Assembly: GCA_963678305.2 (NCBI GenBank)
Contig: CAXXVV010000003.1
Location: 558,001-622,000 of the forward strand
Length of the DNA: 64,000 bases
Source: G963676655 sp963678305
GTDB lineage: Bacteria; Verrucomicrobiota; Lentisphaeria; Victivallales; Victivallaceae
Direction of reading: 5' to 3'
A program made the translations under genes and the position numbers. The notes beneath the pieces were generated by a model. It saw only the letters and a program-made list of their open reading frames with translations. It was not told the origin of the DNA and did not search any database. Of the stretch, positions 9,227 to 17,247 are shown piece after piece; position 1 is the first letter of the stretch; each line of letters starts with the position of its first letter.

Positions 9227-9242
9227 ATCCCGCATGCGGGAT
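9227..9242. repeat. GC-rich palindrome
   Basis: ATCCCGCATGCGGGAT is a perfect 16-base palindrome in the gap before argB. A near copy of its flanks (TCCCGC-ttt-GCGGGA followed by TG) occurs at 38466-38480, suggesting a small REP-like family. Confidence 0.5.
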
Positions 9243-9356
9243 GGCTGTGAATGTTTTTAAAAATGTCCGGGGGGAATGATTTGTAAATATCTCTTGCCTG
9301 ATGTATTTTACCTGAGGCGAAAAAATTGCTTTTAATTTAAATAAGAGGTAGATAAA

Positions 9357-10229
9357 ATGGACGAACTGATTGGCAAAGCTAGAATTCTGGTTGAGGCATT
9401 GCCTTATATCCAGCAATTTCGCGGCGCGTTGGTCGTTATTAAATTCGGCGGCAGTGCCATGGAAGATCCGGAGCTGACCTCCCAGACCATGCGGGACGCG
9501 GTACTTTTAGAGGCTATCGGGATGCGTCCGGTAGTGGTCCACGGCGGCGGCAAAGCGATCTCCGCCGAGTTGAAAAAGCGGGGAATCGAAACCCAGTTTG
9601 TCAATGGGTTGCGGAAGACCTGTGCTGATTCCGTCAAAGTTGTCGACGACGTTTTGCATAACCAGGTTAATGCTTCGCTACTGGAACATGTCAAAAAATA
9701 TGGCGGCAGCGCCAGACAGATTTCCGGCAAAGATATTTTGAAAGCTGAAAAGATGTACTCAAAGTGCCCGGAAACCGGCAAAGACCTTGATATCGGCTTC
9801 GTCGGAAATGTGACCAAGGTAGATATTGCCCCGATTCTCAGTACGGTTGAGGAGAATGTTATGCCGATTATCCCCCCGCTGGCCATCGGTGAAGACGGTG
9901 CGGTCTATAATGTCAACGCGGATATTGCGGCCTGTAAGATCGCGGAGGCACTGAAGGCGCGGAAGCTGGTTTTCCTCAGTGATGTTCCGGGAATCCTTAC
10001 CGACCCGTCGGATGAATCATCTTTGATCTCCAGCGTCAGGCATGACGAGGCGATCAAGATGATCGAAGACGGTGTCATCAGCGGCGGCATGATCCCGAAA
10101 GTTATGAGCTGTCTGCACGCGCTTGAGGCAGGAACCGGCAAAGTACACATGATTGACGGTCGGGCTCCTCACGCTCTGCTACTGGAAATATTCACGAAAC
10201 AAGGTATCGGGACTGAAATTACTCACTGA
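9357..10229 (+). CDS. argB: Acetylglutamate kinase
   Basis: A 290-residue amino-acid kinase catalysing ATP-dependent phosphorylation of N-acetyl-L-glutamate, the second step of arginine synthesis, in the cytoplasm. Family motifs are clear: VIKFGGSAM for nucleotide binding, VVHGGGKAI for phosphate binding, and VFLSDVPGIL and GVISGGMIPKV later in the protein. The N-terminal helix before the kinase core (residues 1-20) is of the type found in the hexameric, arginine-inhibited enzymes, so feedback inhibition is plausible. The length is normal. An AGAGGT ribosome site precedes the ATG. No other arginine gene is nearby. Confidence 0.96.
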   Translation: MDELIGKARILVEALPYIQQFRGALVVIKFGGSAMEDPELTSQTMRDAVLLEAIGMRPVVVHGGGKAISAELKKRGIETQFVNGLRKTCADSVKVVDDVLHNQVNASLLEHVKKYGGSARQISGKDILKAEKMYSKCPETGKDLDIGFVGNVTKVDIAPILSTVEENVMPIIPPLAIGEDGAVYNVNADIAACKIAEALKARKLVFLSDVPGILTDPSDESSLISSVRHDEAIKMIEDGVISGGMIPKVMSCLHALEAGTGKVHMIDGRAPHALLLEIFTKQGIGTEITH

Positions 10230-10485
10230 TGTGTTCAATTAGAAATTAGGAATTAGGAATTAGAACGAAAGCGAAGCGGCAATCAGGACAAGCATAGCAA
10301 AGAGGCCGACTGAATACCCGAGTCAGGCGGCAATTTGAAAAAATGAATTTAATTCTTGACAACCTATAAATAAGAGAGAAAATCAATTTTATGATTCTCA
10401 CAACTCGCAACTCGCAACTCACAACTTTCGTGAGAAATTTTACATTTCGCACGGCTATATTGCGGTGCAGGTAAAGGAATATTTT
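10230..10485. other. Intergenic stretch before aroK
   Basis: Starts with a tandem run of ATTAGGA units (about 10238-10262). Later it has three tandem AACTCGC-type heptads enclosed by TTCTCAC (10395-10401) and GTGAGAA (10430-10436), a possible hairpin. TTGACA at about 10356 has no convincing -10 box at normal spacing. Confidence 0.4.
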
Positions 10486-11049
10486 ATGGATTTAGTTTTT
10501 TGCGGCATGAAACACTGTGGGAAGACTACCCACGGACGGAATATGGCGAAACATCTGGGATGGGATTTCATTGATACGGATGATCTGATTCCACGGCGTT
10601 ACGCCGCGAAAAACGGACAGGAATTATCGGTTCGCCAGATCTATCATAAACTCGGGGAAGTCGCGTTCCGGGAAATGGAAGCTGAAATCATTGAGGACTT
10701 ATTGCGCGAACAAAGTGAGGATTCTCCCCGGGTCATCAGTTTAGGCGGCGGCCTGCCGACCAATGAGCATGTTGAACCGTTGTTGAAAGACCTGGGTTTT
10801 TTCGTCTATATCAAAACTTCACCGGATGAACTTTTAAGAAGAATCCTGCGTAAAGGCCTGCCGCCGTTTTTGGATTTGGATGATCCCCGCGGCAGTTTTA
10901 TGCGGCTTTACAACAAACGCGAACCATATTATATTAAACATGCGGACCTGATCATTGAACTTCCGCCTTCAGGCTCCGTGCAGGACAATCTGCAACTTGT
11001 AATCGAACGGACAGAGGAGGCGCTAAATGAGCGGCAGCAGTTACGGTAA
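10486..11049 (+). CDS. aroK: Shikimate kinase
   Basis: A 187-residue P-loop kinase that phosphorylates shikimate at the 3-hydroxyl, the fifth step of the shikimate pathway. Visible motifs are Walker A (GMKHCGKTTHG), the substrate-binding DTDD, the GGGLP loop and the lid region around RILRKGLPPFL. The frame is open from a GTG at 10465, but the ATG at 10486 is preferred because AAAGGAA lies just upstream. The 3' end overlaps the start of aroC by 23 bases, so the two are translationally coupled and act in the same pathway with one intervening step (EPSP synthase, not in this window). Confidence 0.94.
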   Translation: MDLVFCGMKHCGKTTHGRNMAKHLGWDFIDTDDLIPRRYAAKNGQELSVRQIYHKLGEVAFREMEAEIIEDLLREQSEDSPRVISLGGGLPTNEHVEPLLKDLGFFVYIKTSPDELLRRILRKGLPPFLDLDDPRGSFMRLYNKREPYYIKHADLIIELPPSGSVQDNLQLVIERTEEALNERQQLR

Positions 11050-12082
11050 AGAATTTGTAATATCGACTTTTGGCGAATCACACGGTCCCGGATTGGGAGT
11101 TATCATCGATGGCGCTACGCCCGGCATGGAGCTTGCAGAAGAAGACATTCAAATCCAGCTGCGCCGTCGTCGTCCCGGCCAGTCCGTGGTTTCAACACCG
11201 CGTTTCGAGGCAGATAAGTGTGAAATTGTCTCCGGCGTCTTCGAGGGCAAAGCCACCGGAACCCCGATTATGGTGCTGATCCGCAACACCAGTGAACGCA
11301 GCCGGGATTATCATGATATTAAAGACATTTTCCGTCCGGGCCATGCTGATTACACCTTTCACAGTAAATTCGGTTTCCGGGACTACCGCGGCGGCGGTCG
11401 TTCCTCAGGACGGGAAACCGCGGCCCGGGTGGCCGCCGGTGCGGTCGCGATGAAGATGCTGGAAGCGGAAAATATTAAAATCCAGGCTTATTCGCTGGAA
11501 ATCGCTGGTATCAGATGTGAAAAATTTGTTCCTGAATGCATTGAAACAAATGACGTCCGGGCTTGTGATCCCGATGTGGCGGAAATTATGAAAGAAAAAA
11601 TAATGGCCGCGATGAAGGACCATAACAGTGTCGGCGGCATTATCGAATGCCGGATATCCGGCGTTCCCGCCGGTCTCGGCGAACCGGTTTTCGATAAACT
11701 CGACGCTGAGTTGAGTAAAGCGGTCATGTCGCTGGGCGCGGTCAAGGGTATCGAATTCGGTTCCGGCTTCGCCTGTGCCAGGATGACCGGGAAAGAACAC
11801 AACGACCCGATTCGGCCCGAAGGTTTTATGAGCAACCACGCCGGCGGTATTCTCGGCGGCATATCTTCAGGGCAGGAAATCGTCTTCCGTGCCGCGGTTA
11901 AGCCGACCGCTTCGATTTCTCAGAAACAGTTGACCATAGACAAAGAGGGCCAGCCGGCTGAATGTGAAGTATTCGGGCGTCACGACCCCTGTATTTGTCC
12001 CCGCATTGTCCCGGTTGTCGAAGCCATGAGCGCGATCGTCCTGGTCGATATGCTCAAACGCCACCGCGCGACAACAGCTTGA
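11027..12082 (+). CDS. aroC: Chorismate synthase
   Basis: A 351-residue enzyme converting 5-enolpyruvylshikimate 3-phosphate to chorismate with reduced FMN, the last step of the common aromatic pathway. The signature regions are intact: GESHGPGLGVIIDG at the N-terminus, RRRPGQS, then FRPGHADYTF and DYRGGGRSSGRETA in the middle. The length is typical. An AGGAGG site lies inside the end of aroK, and the ATG overlaps that gene by 23 bases. No terminator is obvious before the toxin-antitoxin pair 60 bases downstream. Confidence 0.97.
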   Translation: MSGSSYGKEFVISTFGESHGPGLGVIIDGATPGMELAEEDIQIQLRRRRPGQSVVSTPRFEADKCEIVSGVFEGKATGTPIMVLIRNTSERSRDYHDIKDIFRPGHADYTFHSKFGFRDYRGGGRSSGRETAARVAAGAVAMKMLEAENIKIQAYSLEIAGIRCEKFVPECIETNDVRACDPDVAEIMKEKIMAAMKDHNSVGGIIECRISGVPAGLGEPVFDKLDAELSKAVMSLGAVKGIEFGSGFACARMTGKEHNDPIRPEGFMSNHAGGILGGISSGQEIVFRAAVKPTASISQKQLTIDKEGQPAECEVFGRHDPCICPRIVPVVEAMSAIVLVDMLKRHRATTA

Positions 12083-12142
12083 TTTTTGTTATATTAAGCA
12101 TTATACTGTAATAAAATTAATGGTATAAAACAGGAGTTTGAA

Positions 12143-12376
12143 ATGTCTGTCCTGGCTGACAAAATTTATGAGCAGGCTTTAGTTCTGCCGACTGATGACA
12201 GGCTTAAGCTTATCGATAAGCTGTTGCACAGTACAAATCTACCGACCCGCCAGGATATAGATGACGCCTGGGCCTTGGAAGTTGAACGCAGAGCCAATGA
12301 TTTAGAATCAGGAAAGTCACGTTTAATTCCCGGAGACGAAGTTCTTGATAAAATCAGGAAACGTTTTGGACAGTAA
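12143..12376 (+). CDS. Antitoxin, addiction-module component family
   Basis: A 77-residue protein matching the addiction-module component family (TIGR02574/PF09720-like): LADKIYEQALVLPTDDRLKLIDKLL followed by a charged tail. These proteins act as unstable antitoxins of ParE/RelE toxins. An AGGAG ribosome site precedes the ATG. The stop codon overlaps the start of the toxin gene by one base (TAATG), the usual arrangement for these pairs. The complex probably represses its own promoter, but no clear palindrome is seen in the 60-base gap upstream. Confidence 0.85.
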   Translation: MSVLADKIYEQALVLPTDDRLKLIDKLLHSTNLPTRQDIDDAWALEVERRANDLESGKSRLIPGDEVLDKIRKRFGQ

Positions 12377-12663
12377 TGAAATTTTATTTTCATGAACAAG
12401 CCGAGTTGGAACTGAATCACGCGATTGATTTCTATGAAAATTGTGAGCCCGATTTGGGAGTAAGGTTTGCTGAAGAGGTATATTCCGCAATAATCAGAGC
12501 CTGCGATTTTCCGTATGCTTGGGAAAAATTAGATTCCTATACCCATCGTTGTCTGACTGATAAATTTCCATATGGTGTTTTGTATAGAATTTATGACGAT
12601 CATATTACAATTATGGCGATAATGAATCTGCGTCGCAAACCAGATTATTGGATTGATCGATAA
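12376..12663 (+). CDS. ParE/RelE-superfamily toxin
   Basis: A 95-residue protein with the ParE/RelE toxin fold pattern: FHEQAELELNHAIDFYE for the N-terminal helical pair, GVRFAEEVYSAI, and the C-terminal strands VLYRIYDDHITIMAIMNLRRKPDYW. ParE-type members poison DNA gyrase and RelE-type members cleave mRNA; the sequence looks closer to ParE, but this is inference. It overlaps the antitoxin gene by one base and is followed by a hairpin terminator at 12692-12721. Confidence 0.85.
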   Translation: MKFYFHEQAELELNHAIDFYENCEPDLGVRFAEEVYSAIIRACDFPYAWEKLDSYTHRCLTDKFPYGVLYRIYDDHITIMAIMNLRRKPDYWIDR

Positions 12664-12691
12664 AGCTGGTTTTGGTCTCATTCAATATAAA

Positions 12692-12721
12692 AAGCCCCGG
12701 AAGATTATGCTTCCGGGGCTT
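12692..12721. terminator. Bidirectional rho-independent terminator
   Basis: AAGCCCCGGAA (12692-12702) pairs perfectly with TTCCGGGGCTT (12711-12721) around an eight-base loop. On the minus strand the stem is followed by TTTTTATATT, ending icd transcripts. On the plus strand a shorter T-rich run follows, ending the toxin-antitoxin transcripts. Confidence 0.9.
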
Positions 12722-12745
12722 AATATTTTATGCGGGGATTATGGA

Positions 12746-14002
12746 TTAATCCATATTTTTGATGACTTCAGCCGCGAAGCCGGAGCATGACAGTTCGGTA
12801 GCGCCTTCCATCAGGCGGGCGAAGTCGTAGGTCACGGTCTTGGCCGCAATTGCGCCTTCGGTTCCTTTGATGATCAGGTCGGCCGCCTCGGTCCAGCCCA
12901 GGTGACGCAGCAGCATTTCGCCGGAAAGCGCCAGAGAGGATGGATTTACTTTGTCCATGCCGGCATATTTCGGCGCGGTGCCGTGGGTCGCTTCAAACAG
13001 GGCCAGGCCCTTTTCATAGTTGATATTCGCGCCGGGCGCTATACCGATACCGCCGACACATGCGGCGAGGGCGTCAGACACATAGTCGCCATTTAAGTTC
13101 ATGGTGGCGATCACGTCATATTCGTCCGGACGGGTCAGGATTTGCTGGAGGAATGCGTCGCAGATACAGTCTTTGACCAGCAGTTTGCCTTCCGGGGCCT
13201 GCCAGTTGCAGTCCGGGGCCGGAACGGCGCAGTCGGCGAATTCTTTGCGGATGAGGTCGTAGCCCCAGTCCTTGAAACCGCCTTCGGTGAATTTCATGAT
13301 ATTGCCTTTGTGAACCAGCGTCAAATTGCGGCGGTTATTTTCCAGCGCGTATTTGACGGCGGCACGAACCAGACGTTCAGTACCTTCTTTGGAAATCGGT
13401 TTGACGCCGATGCCGCTGGTTTCCGGGAAACGGATTTTGTCTACGCCCATTTCCTCCTGGAAGAATTTAATGACCTTTTGGGCTTCCGGAGTTCCGGCGG
13501 CCCACTCGATACCGGCATAGATGTCTTCGGAGTTCTCCCGGAAGATGACCATATCGGTTTTTTCCGGTGATTTGACCGGTGAGGGAACGCCCTGGAAATA
13601 TTGTACCGGACGCAGGCAGACATAGAGGTCAAGCATTTGCCGCAGCGCCACGTTCAACGAGCGGATACCGCCGCCGACCGGAGTGGTCAGGGGGCCTTTG
13701 ATTGCAATCAGATATTCCCGGATGGCTTCGACCGTTTCATCCGGCAGCCAGACGTTTTCGCCATAGGTGGCGACGGCTTTTTCTCCGGCGTAGATCTCCA
13801 TCCAGGCGATTTTTCTTTCGCCGCCGTAAGCTTTTTCGACCGCGGCGTTCCAGATCGCCATGCTGGCTTTGGTAATGTCTTCGCCAATGCCGTCGCCTTC
13901 GATATAGGCGATGATCGGGTTATTCGGCACATTCAACTTGCCGTCAGCTTCCGCTGTGATCTTTTCACCGCAGCAGGGCACTTTAATTTTCTCAAAATTC
14001 AT
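12746..14002 (-). CDS. icd: NADP-dependent isocitrate dehydrogenase
   Basis: A 418-residue TCA-cycle enzyme of the bacterial homodimeric type, converting isocitrate to 2-oxoglutarate and CO2. Recognisable parts are the substrate loop with the regulatory Ser region (TTPVGGGIRSLNVALRQ), ENSEDIYAGIEW, LVHKGNIMKFTEGGF, the metal-binding NLNGDYVSDAL and the cofactor loop EATHGTAPKYAG. The HGTAPKYAG segment fits NADP use. The length is normal. A GAAGGTG ribosome site precedes the ATG. The 99-bp dispersed element (14032-14130) lies 30 bases upstream and probably contains or forms its leader. Confidence 0.97.
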   Translation of the reverse strand: MNFEKIKVPCCGEKITAEADGKLNVPNNPIIAYIEGDGIGEDITKASMAIWNAAVEKAYGGERKIAWMEIYAGEKAVATYGENVWLPDETVEAIREYLIAIKGPLTTPVGGGIRSLNVALRQMLDLYVCLRPVQYFQGVPSPVKSPEKTDMVIFRENSEDIYAGIEWAAGTPEAQKVIKFFQEEMGVDKIRFPETSGIGVKPISKEGTERLVRAAVKYALENNRRNLTLVHKGNIMKFTEGGFKDWGYDLIRKEFADCAVPAPDCNWQAPEGKLLVKDCICDAFLQQILTRPDEYDVIATMNLNGDYVSDALAACVGGIGIAPGANINYEKGLALFEATHGTAPKYAGMDKVNPSSLALSGEMLLRHLGWTEAADLIIKGTEGAIAAKTVTYDFARLMEGATELSCSGFAAEVIKNMD

Positions 14003-14334
14003 GATTTCACCTTCAGGTTTATATTAACAGATAAGCGGTCAAGCTTATTTTTCTATAACATCACAGACTTCGATTTATGCTCAAATACTGTGCTTATCTT
14101 GTTATAGATAATGATGACCAAAAACTTATTGCTTAAGAATATCCGATTAATATAGCACCAAAAGAGACCTTTTACCAGCCGAAGGATGAACGGAAGCAAT
14201 CTTTTGTCTGCGATATGATCTGCGGTTTTTGCCGGCCTTTCTGAAGCAGGAAATACGGAACACAAATTTTTGACAAAAGTTATATCAAGATTTGAAGATC
14301 ATTTTTCATCCTCGACAGCGTGAAAAGCCGTATG
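14003..14334. other. Intergenic stretch holding the dispersed element
   Basis: Contains the 99-bp repeat at 14032-14130. The rest (14131-14334) shows no gene, promoter or terminator that I can support. Confidence 0.5.
14032..14130 (-). repeat. 99-bp dispersed intergenic element, copy A
   Basis: Matches copy B (28290-28388) in inverted orientation without gaps, at about 90 of 99 bases by hand count. The 47 bases nearest the downstream gene are identical. Read towards icd it contains CTATAACA and, about 35 bases later, TGTTATAG, a perfect eight-base inverted repeat. TTGAGC with TGTTAT 18 bases later could be a promoter. Confidence 0.8.
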
Positions 14335-15450
14335 TTATTCTTTAATATTTCTTATTGTATCAGAGTTGGTTAAAAACATTGGAAGAAGGTGTTTGTTTTG
14401 ATTAATAGCAGCAGTAGAATTTCTGGCGCTGAGGATAATTGTGAGAAGTTGCTCTGCCATGGCTTTCCTGGAAAAATCAATAGTTGAAATATGATCATCT
14501 CTTTTTTCGGCGCGATCAATAAATGAAACTATACTCAGGTCTTCAGGAATGCGTATTCCCATTCCGATTGCAATCATATATATTTCTGAAGCCATTGACT
14601 TATTTCCGATCACCAAAGCGGTAGGCGCCTTTGGTGCGCTGGTTTTTACTTGAGCCAGCAATTCTGTGACTTGCTGGCGACTTTCCTGATTTTTTATATG
14701 CCAGCGAACGAATCCGGGATGAGCAAGGCCGTTCATCTCACAAGCCGCACATAAGCCGTTATAGCGTTGGCGAAAATGCATATATTCAAAATTAACATCG
14801 TTTTTTTTATCTTCATCGACAGAGCGGTTTGAGACATAATAAATCTTACTATGACCATTTTCTAAGAGCAGTTTACCACTTAAAATGCCGCCTTCAAAAT
14901 TGTCCGGCTGAACAAAGCATGAATCGAAATAGAAAGGACTCATGCCATAATTAACGACCGGAATACCGGAAACAAACGGCTTCATTTCCGCAGGACAAAT
15001 TATACCAAGACTTGTTGGCAGTGTGCTTATCTGCGCCAATGCCTCAGGTGCGTCTGCTGAAATGAATTTTAATTGCAAATTATATTCCGTGACAAGCTCT
15101 TGTAAATGCTCCAGGACCTTCGAGTGATATCCTTCCAGGTTGCTGCCGCCCATTATTACAAAATAAATAATATTCGCACTGTTTACTATAGCCCTTCCCG
15201 GCCTGAAACTGGAAACTGGCGGGGCGGTGCTGACAAACGAACCGCTGCCTGTTTTTGAATTTATCCACCCTTCCTCTTTCAACTGTTTGAGTGCTGTCGC
15301 CGCAGTAATATGCGAAACTTTATATTTTTTCAATAAGGCGCGAATTGATTCAATCCGTTGTCCAGGTTTCAAAGCACCACTGGCAATTTCTTCTTTAAGC
15401 AAGTTCTTTACCTGTTCTATCAGGCTTGTTTTTGTAAGAATTTTTGACAT
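14335..15450 (-). CDS. GntR-type regulator with LacI-like sensor domain
   Basis: A 371-residue regulator. Residues 1-72 form a GntR winged helix (SLIEQVKNLLKEEIASGALK, LLKKYKVSHITAATALKQL, wing GSGSFVST). Beyond about residue 85 it has the sugar-sensor fold of LacI-type proteins. It is transcribed divergently from the pseudopilin/isomerase/GH5-like operon, with 214 bases between. That gap holds a perfect promoter and two palindromes built on TGTTAT/ATAACA, which are its likely targets. An AAGGAA ribosome site precedes the ATG. Confidence 0.88.
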   Translation of the reverse strand: MSKILTKTSLIEQVKNLLKEEIASGALKPGQRIESIRALLKKYKVSHITAATALKQLKEEGWINSKTGSGSFVSTAPPVSSFRPGRAIVNSANIIYFVIMGGSNLEGYHSKVLEHLQELVTEYNLQLKFISADAPEALAQISTLPTSLGIICPAEMKPFVSGIPVVNYGMSPFYFDSCFVQPDNFEGGILSGKLLLENGHSKIYYVSNRSVDEDKKNDVNFEYMHFRQRYNGLCAACEMNGLAHPGFVRWHIKNQESRQQVTELLAQVKTSAPKAPTALVIGNKSMASEIYMIAIGMGIRIPEDLSIVSFIDRAEKRDDHISTIDFSRKAMAEQLLTIILSARNSTAAINQNKHLLPMFLTNSDTIRNIKE

Positions 15451-15499
15451 TGTTAATTCCTTTTATTTATGTTAGTTCAATGTTAATATAATATTGTTT

Positions 15500-15518
15500 T
15501 GTTATGTTGTCAATAACA
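15500..15518. promoter_or_regulatory. Palindromic operator candidate near the regulator
   Basis: TGTTAT at 15500-15505 and ATAACA at 15513-15518 form a dyad 50 bases upstream of the regulator start. The same half-sites occur in the palindrome at 15619-15633, which suggests one protein binds both and controls both directions. Confidence 0.45.
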
Positions 15519-15582
15519 CTTTGTAAAAAATTCAATTTTAAGTTCAAAAATATTTAATTTTTGCAAAACATGAAAATAATGG

Positions 15583-15611
15583 TTGACAAAGTAAAAAGCA
15601 TGTATTATAGT
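15583..15611 (+). promoter_or_regulatory. Sigma70 promoter of the pseudopilin/GH5-like operon
   Basis: Consensus -35 TTGACA (15583-15588), a 17-base spacer and -10 TATAGT (15606-15611). Transcription would start near 15618, inside or next to the palindrome at 15619-15633, and about 47 bases before the pseudopilin ATG. Confidence 0.75.
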
Positions 15612-15618
15612 TATCATC

Positions 15619-15633
15619 ATAACAAATTGTTAT
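15619..15633. promoter_or_regulatory. Operator candidate at the transcription start
   Basis: ATAACAAATTGTTAT is a perfect 15-base palindrome immediately downstream of the -10 box, a classic repressor position. The divergent GntR/LacI hybrid is the probable ligand-controlled repressor. Confidence 0.6.
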
Positions 15634-15664
15634 TAATAGAGCAAAACAAACGGAGTGGTTTAAG

Positions 15665-16384
15665 ATGAAAAAGTTTTTTACATTGATTGAGTTGCTTGTT
15701 GTGATTGCTATTATTGCAATTCTCGCCAGTATGTTATTGCCGGCGCTTGGAAGTGCCCGGGAAAAAGCCAGGTCCATCTCTTGCACAAACACCCAGAAAC
15801 AAATCGGCATGATTTTCCAGAATTACACTGATGATTATGATAGCTACTGGCCTATGGCAAAAGGACAAGTTTCCGCAACCAGCAGTATCAGTTGGCGCAA
15901 ATGTTTGAATGATGCCGGTTTAATTTCTTCTCAGTTAGGAGTGTCTTATGCCAAGGAATGGTCAGCTTCAGGCTGGAATAAAACCACTAACTGCAAACTG
16001 TACTGTCCCACATTAGCGGGAATGGGCAACTACAGGACTTACGCCTACCCACTTACTGGTGGCAATTTTGGTGTCGGCGGCAATAATTGGGCGACGATTC
16101 CGACATTTACCAAGGGATCAATGATAAAATATCCCACCGCAAAAGTCAGTTTGGTGGAATCGGGGCTGGCTAATCAGGGATATACGGAATTTGGTTCGTG
16201 GCAAACACAACCTCATTTTACATTTGACACCCATAACAACCGTTCAAATTACTTATTTGTGGATGGTCATGTCGCTTCAAAGGATCGTTTCTTTATGGGA
16301 ACCGGGTCTGCATGGCAATTTTTCGATGCCAGAATTGTCATTAAGTACAGCAGCGGTTCACGTCCGGCAGCTTTGTTTGATTGA
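15665..16384 (+). CDS. Pseudopilin-like protein, H-X9-DG type
   Basis: A 239-residue protein with leader MKKF, the helix FTLIELLVVIAIIAILASM and, at the C-terminus, the H-X9-DG motif (THNNRSNYLFVDGHV). The residue before the processing site is Phe, not Gly. It is the first gene of a plus-strand operon: sugar isomerase 33 bases downstream, then the GH5-like enzyme, a second isomerase and a HAD phosphatase. A GGAG ribosome site precedes the ATG. It is probably a surface or secretion-associated pilin-like subunit made only when the glycan of this locus is sensed. Confidence 0.9.
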   Translation: MKKFFTLIELLVVIAIIAILASMLLPALGSAREKARSISCTNTQKQIGMIFQNYTDDYDSYWPMAKGQVSATSSISWRKCLNDAGLISSQLGVSYAKEWSASGWNKTTNCKLYCPTLAGMGNYRTYAYPLTGGNFGVGGNNWATIPTFTKGSMIKYPTAKVSLVESGLANQGYTEFGSWQTQPHFTFDTHNNRSNYLFVDGHVASKDRFFMGTGSAWQFFDARIVIKYSSGSRPAALFD

Positions 16385-16417
16385 AAAGCTTCTTTATATT
16401 GTTATAGGGATATTAAC

Positions 16418-17209
16418 ATGAAATTATGTATGATGACATACACGATGAGTCGACAAGGTTTCAGCCTCAAGGATATTATTCAAACAGCAGTTGACCTTGA
16501 GCTTGAAGGCATTGATTGGGTAACTACTTATGGTTACGCTGCAAACGAACTTAGGAAAATGTCCTCTGACGCGGGCTTGACAGTGGTTTGCCATACTTTT
16601 TTTTGCGATAAGCTTACCAATGGAGAAAGTGATTGGTTGGATGAAGTTAAACAATCAGTTGAAGACGCTGTAATGCTTGATGCCCCCATCGTAATGATTC
16701 CAACCTGCTGCAAGCCGGGACTGGACCGCGATTCTTCCCGTGATTTTTGGATAAATGCTTTATTGAAAATCGCACCGGTCACGGACAACGCCGGGATTAC
16801 TTTGACAATTGAAAATTTTCCCGGAAGCGACAGCGCGTTCATTACCGCGGCGGACTATTATAAAGCTAAAACGATATTACCGCAGCTTAAACTGACTTAT
16901 GATAACGGTAATGCCGCATTCGGGGAAGACCCGGTCGAGTCATTCAGACTGTCAGTTGAAGACGTGGTTCATGCCCACTTTAAAGACTGGTATATCAGCA
17001 ACCAACCTGAAAAAGGGTGTCTTGATTCCATCATCGGTAAATACTTCAGACCGGCTTTGATCGGTGAAGGGGACATCGATACTGCCGCATGCTGGAATAT
17101 CATGCGCGACAGTAACTACAGCGGATTTATCAATATCGAATACGAAAGCAGTGACATTCCGGCGGCAGAGGCAATGTCAAAAGCTGTAAAATACCTGCGT
17201 TCTTTATAA
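16418..17209 (+). CDS. Sugar phosphate isomerase/epimerase (xylose-isomerase-like TIM barrel)
   Basis: A 263-residue single-domain TIM barrel of the AP-endonuclease-2/xylose-isomerase-like superfamily. Probable metal-binding acidic and histidine residues occur in the usual positions: the Glu in LTIENFPGS, the Asp in LTYDNGNA, the His in VVHAHFKDW and the Glu in INIEYESS near the C-terminus. Such enzymes isomerise or epimerise free sugars or sugar phosphates, or act on 3-keto sugars. The substrate is unknown. It lies between the pseudopilin and the GH5-like enzyme with gaps of 33 and 38 bases, so it is clearly co-transcribed. Confidence 0.88.
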   Translation: MKLCMMTYTMSRQGFSLKDIIQTAVDLELEGIDWVTTYGYAANELRKMSSDAGLTVVCHTFFCDKLTNGESDWLDEVKQSVEDAVMLDAPIVMIPTCCKPGLDRDSSRDFWINALLKIAPVTDNAGITLTIENFPGSDSAFITAADYYKAKTILPQLKLTYDNGNAAFGEDPVESFRLSVEDVVHAHFKDWYISNQPEKGCLDSIIGKYFRPALIGEGDIDTAACWNIMRDSNYSGFINIEYESSDIPAAEAMSKAVKYLRSL

Positions 17210-17247
17210 CTTATAGATTTACAAAAAATAATTATCGGGAGAATTCC

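Noticed and set aside
9404..9886. 160-codon minus-strand frame inside argB
   Set aside because: It is antisense to a strongly conserved gene and has no ribosome site or family signature; it reflects the codon pattern of argB.
10238..10262. CRISPR-like short tandem units
   Set aside because: Units of 6-8 bases with no spacers, and no cas genes in the window; this is a simple repeat.
14053..14265. 70-codon minus-strand frame over the 99-bp element
   Set aside because: Poor coding composition, no ribosome site, and the second copy of the element does not keep the frame open.
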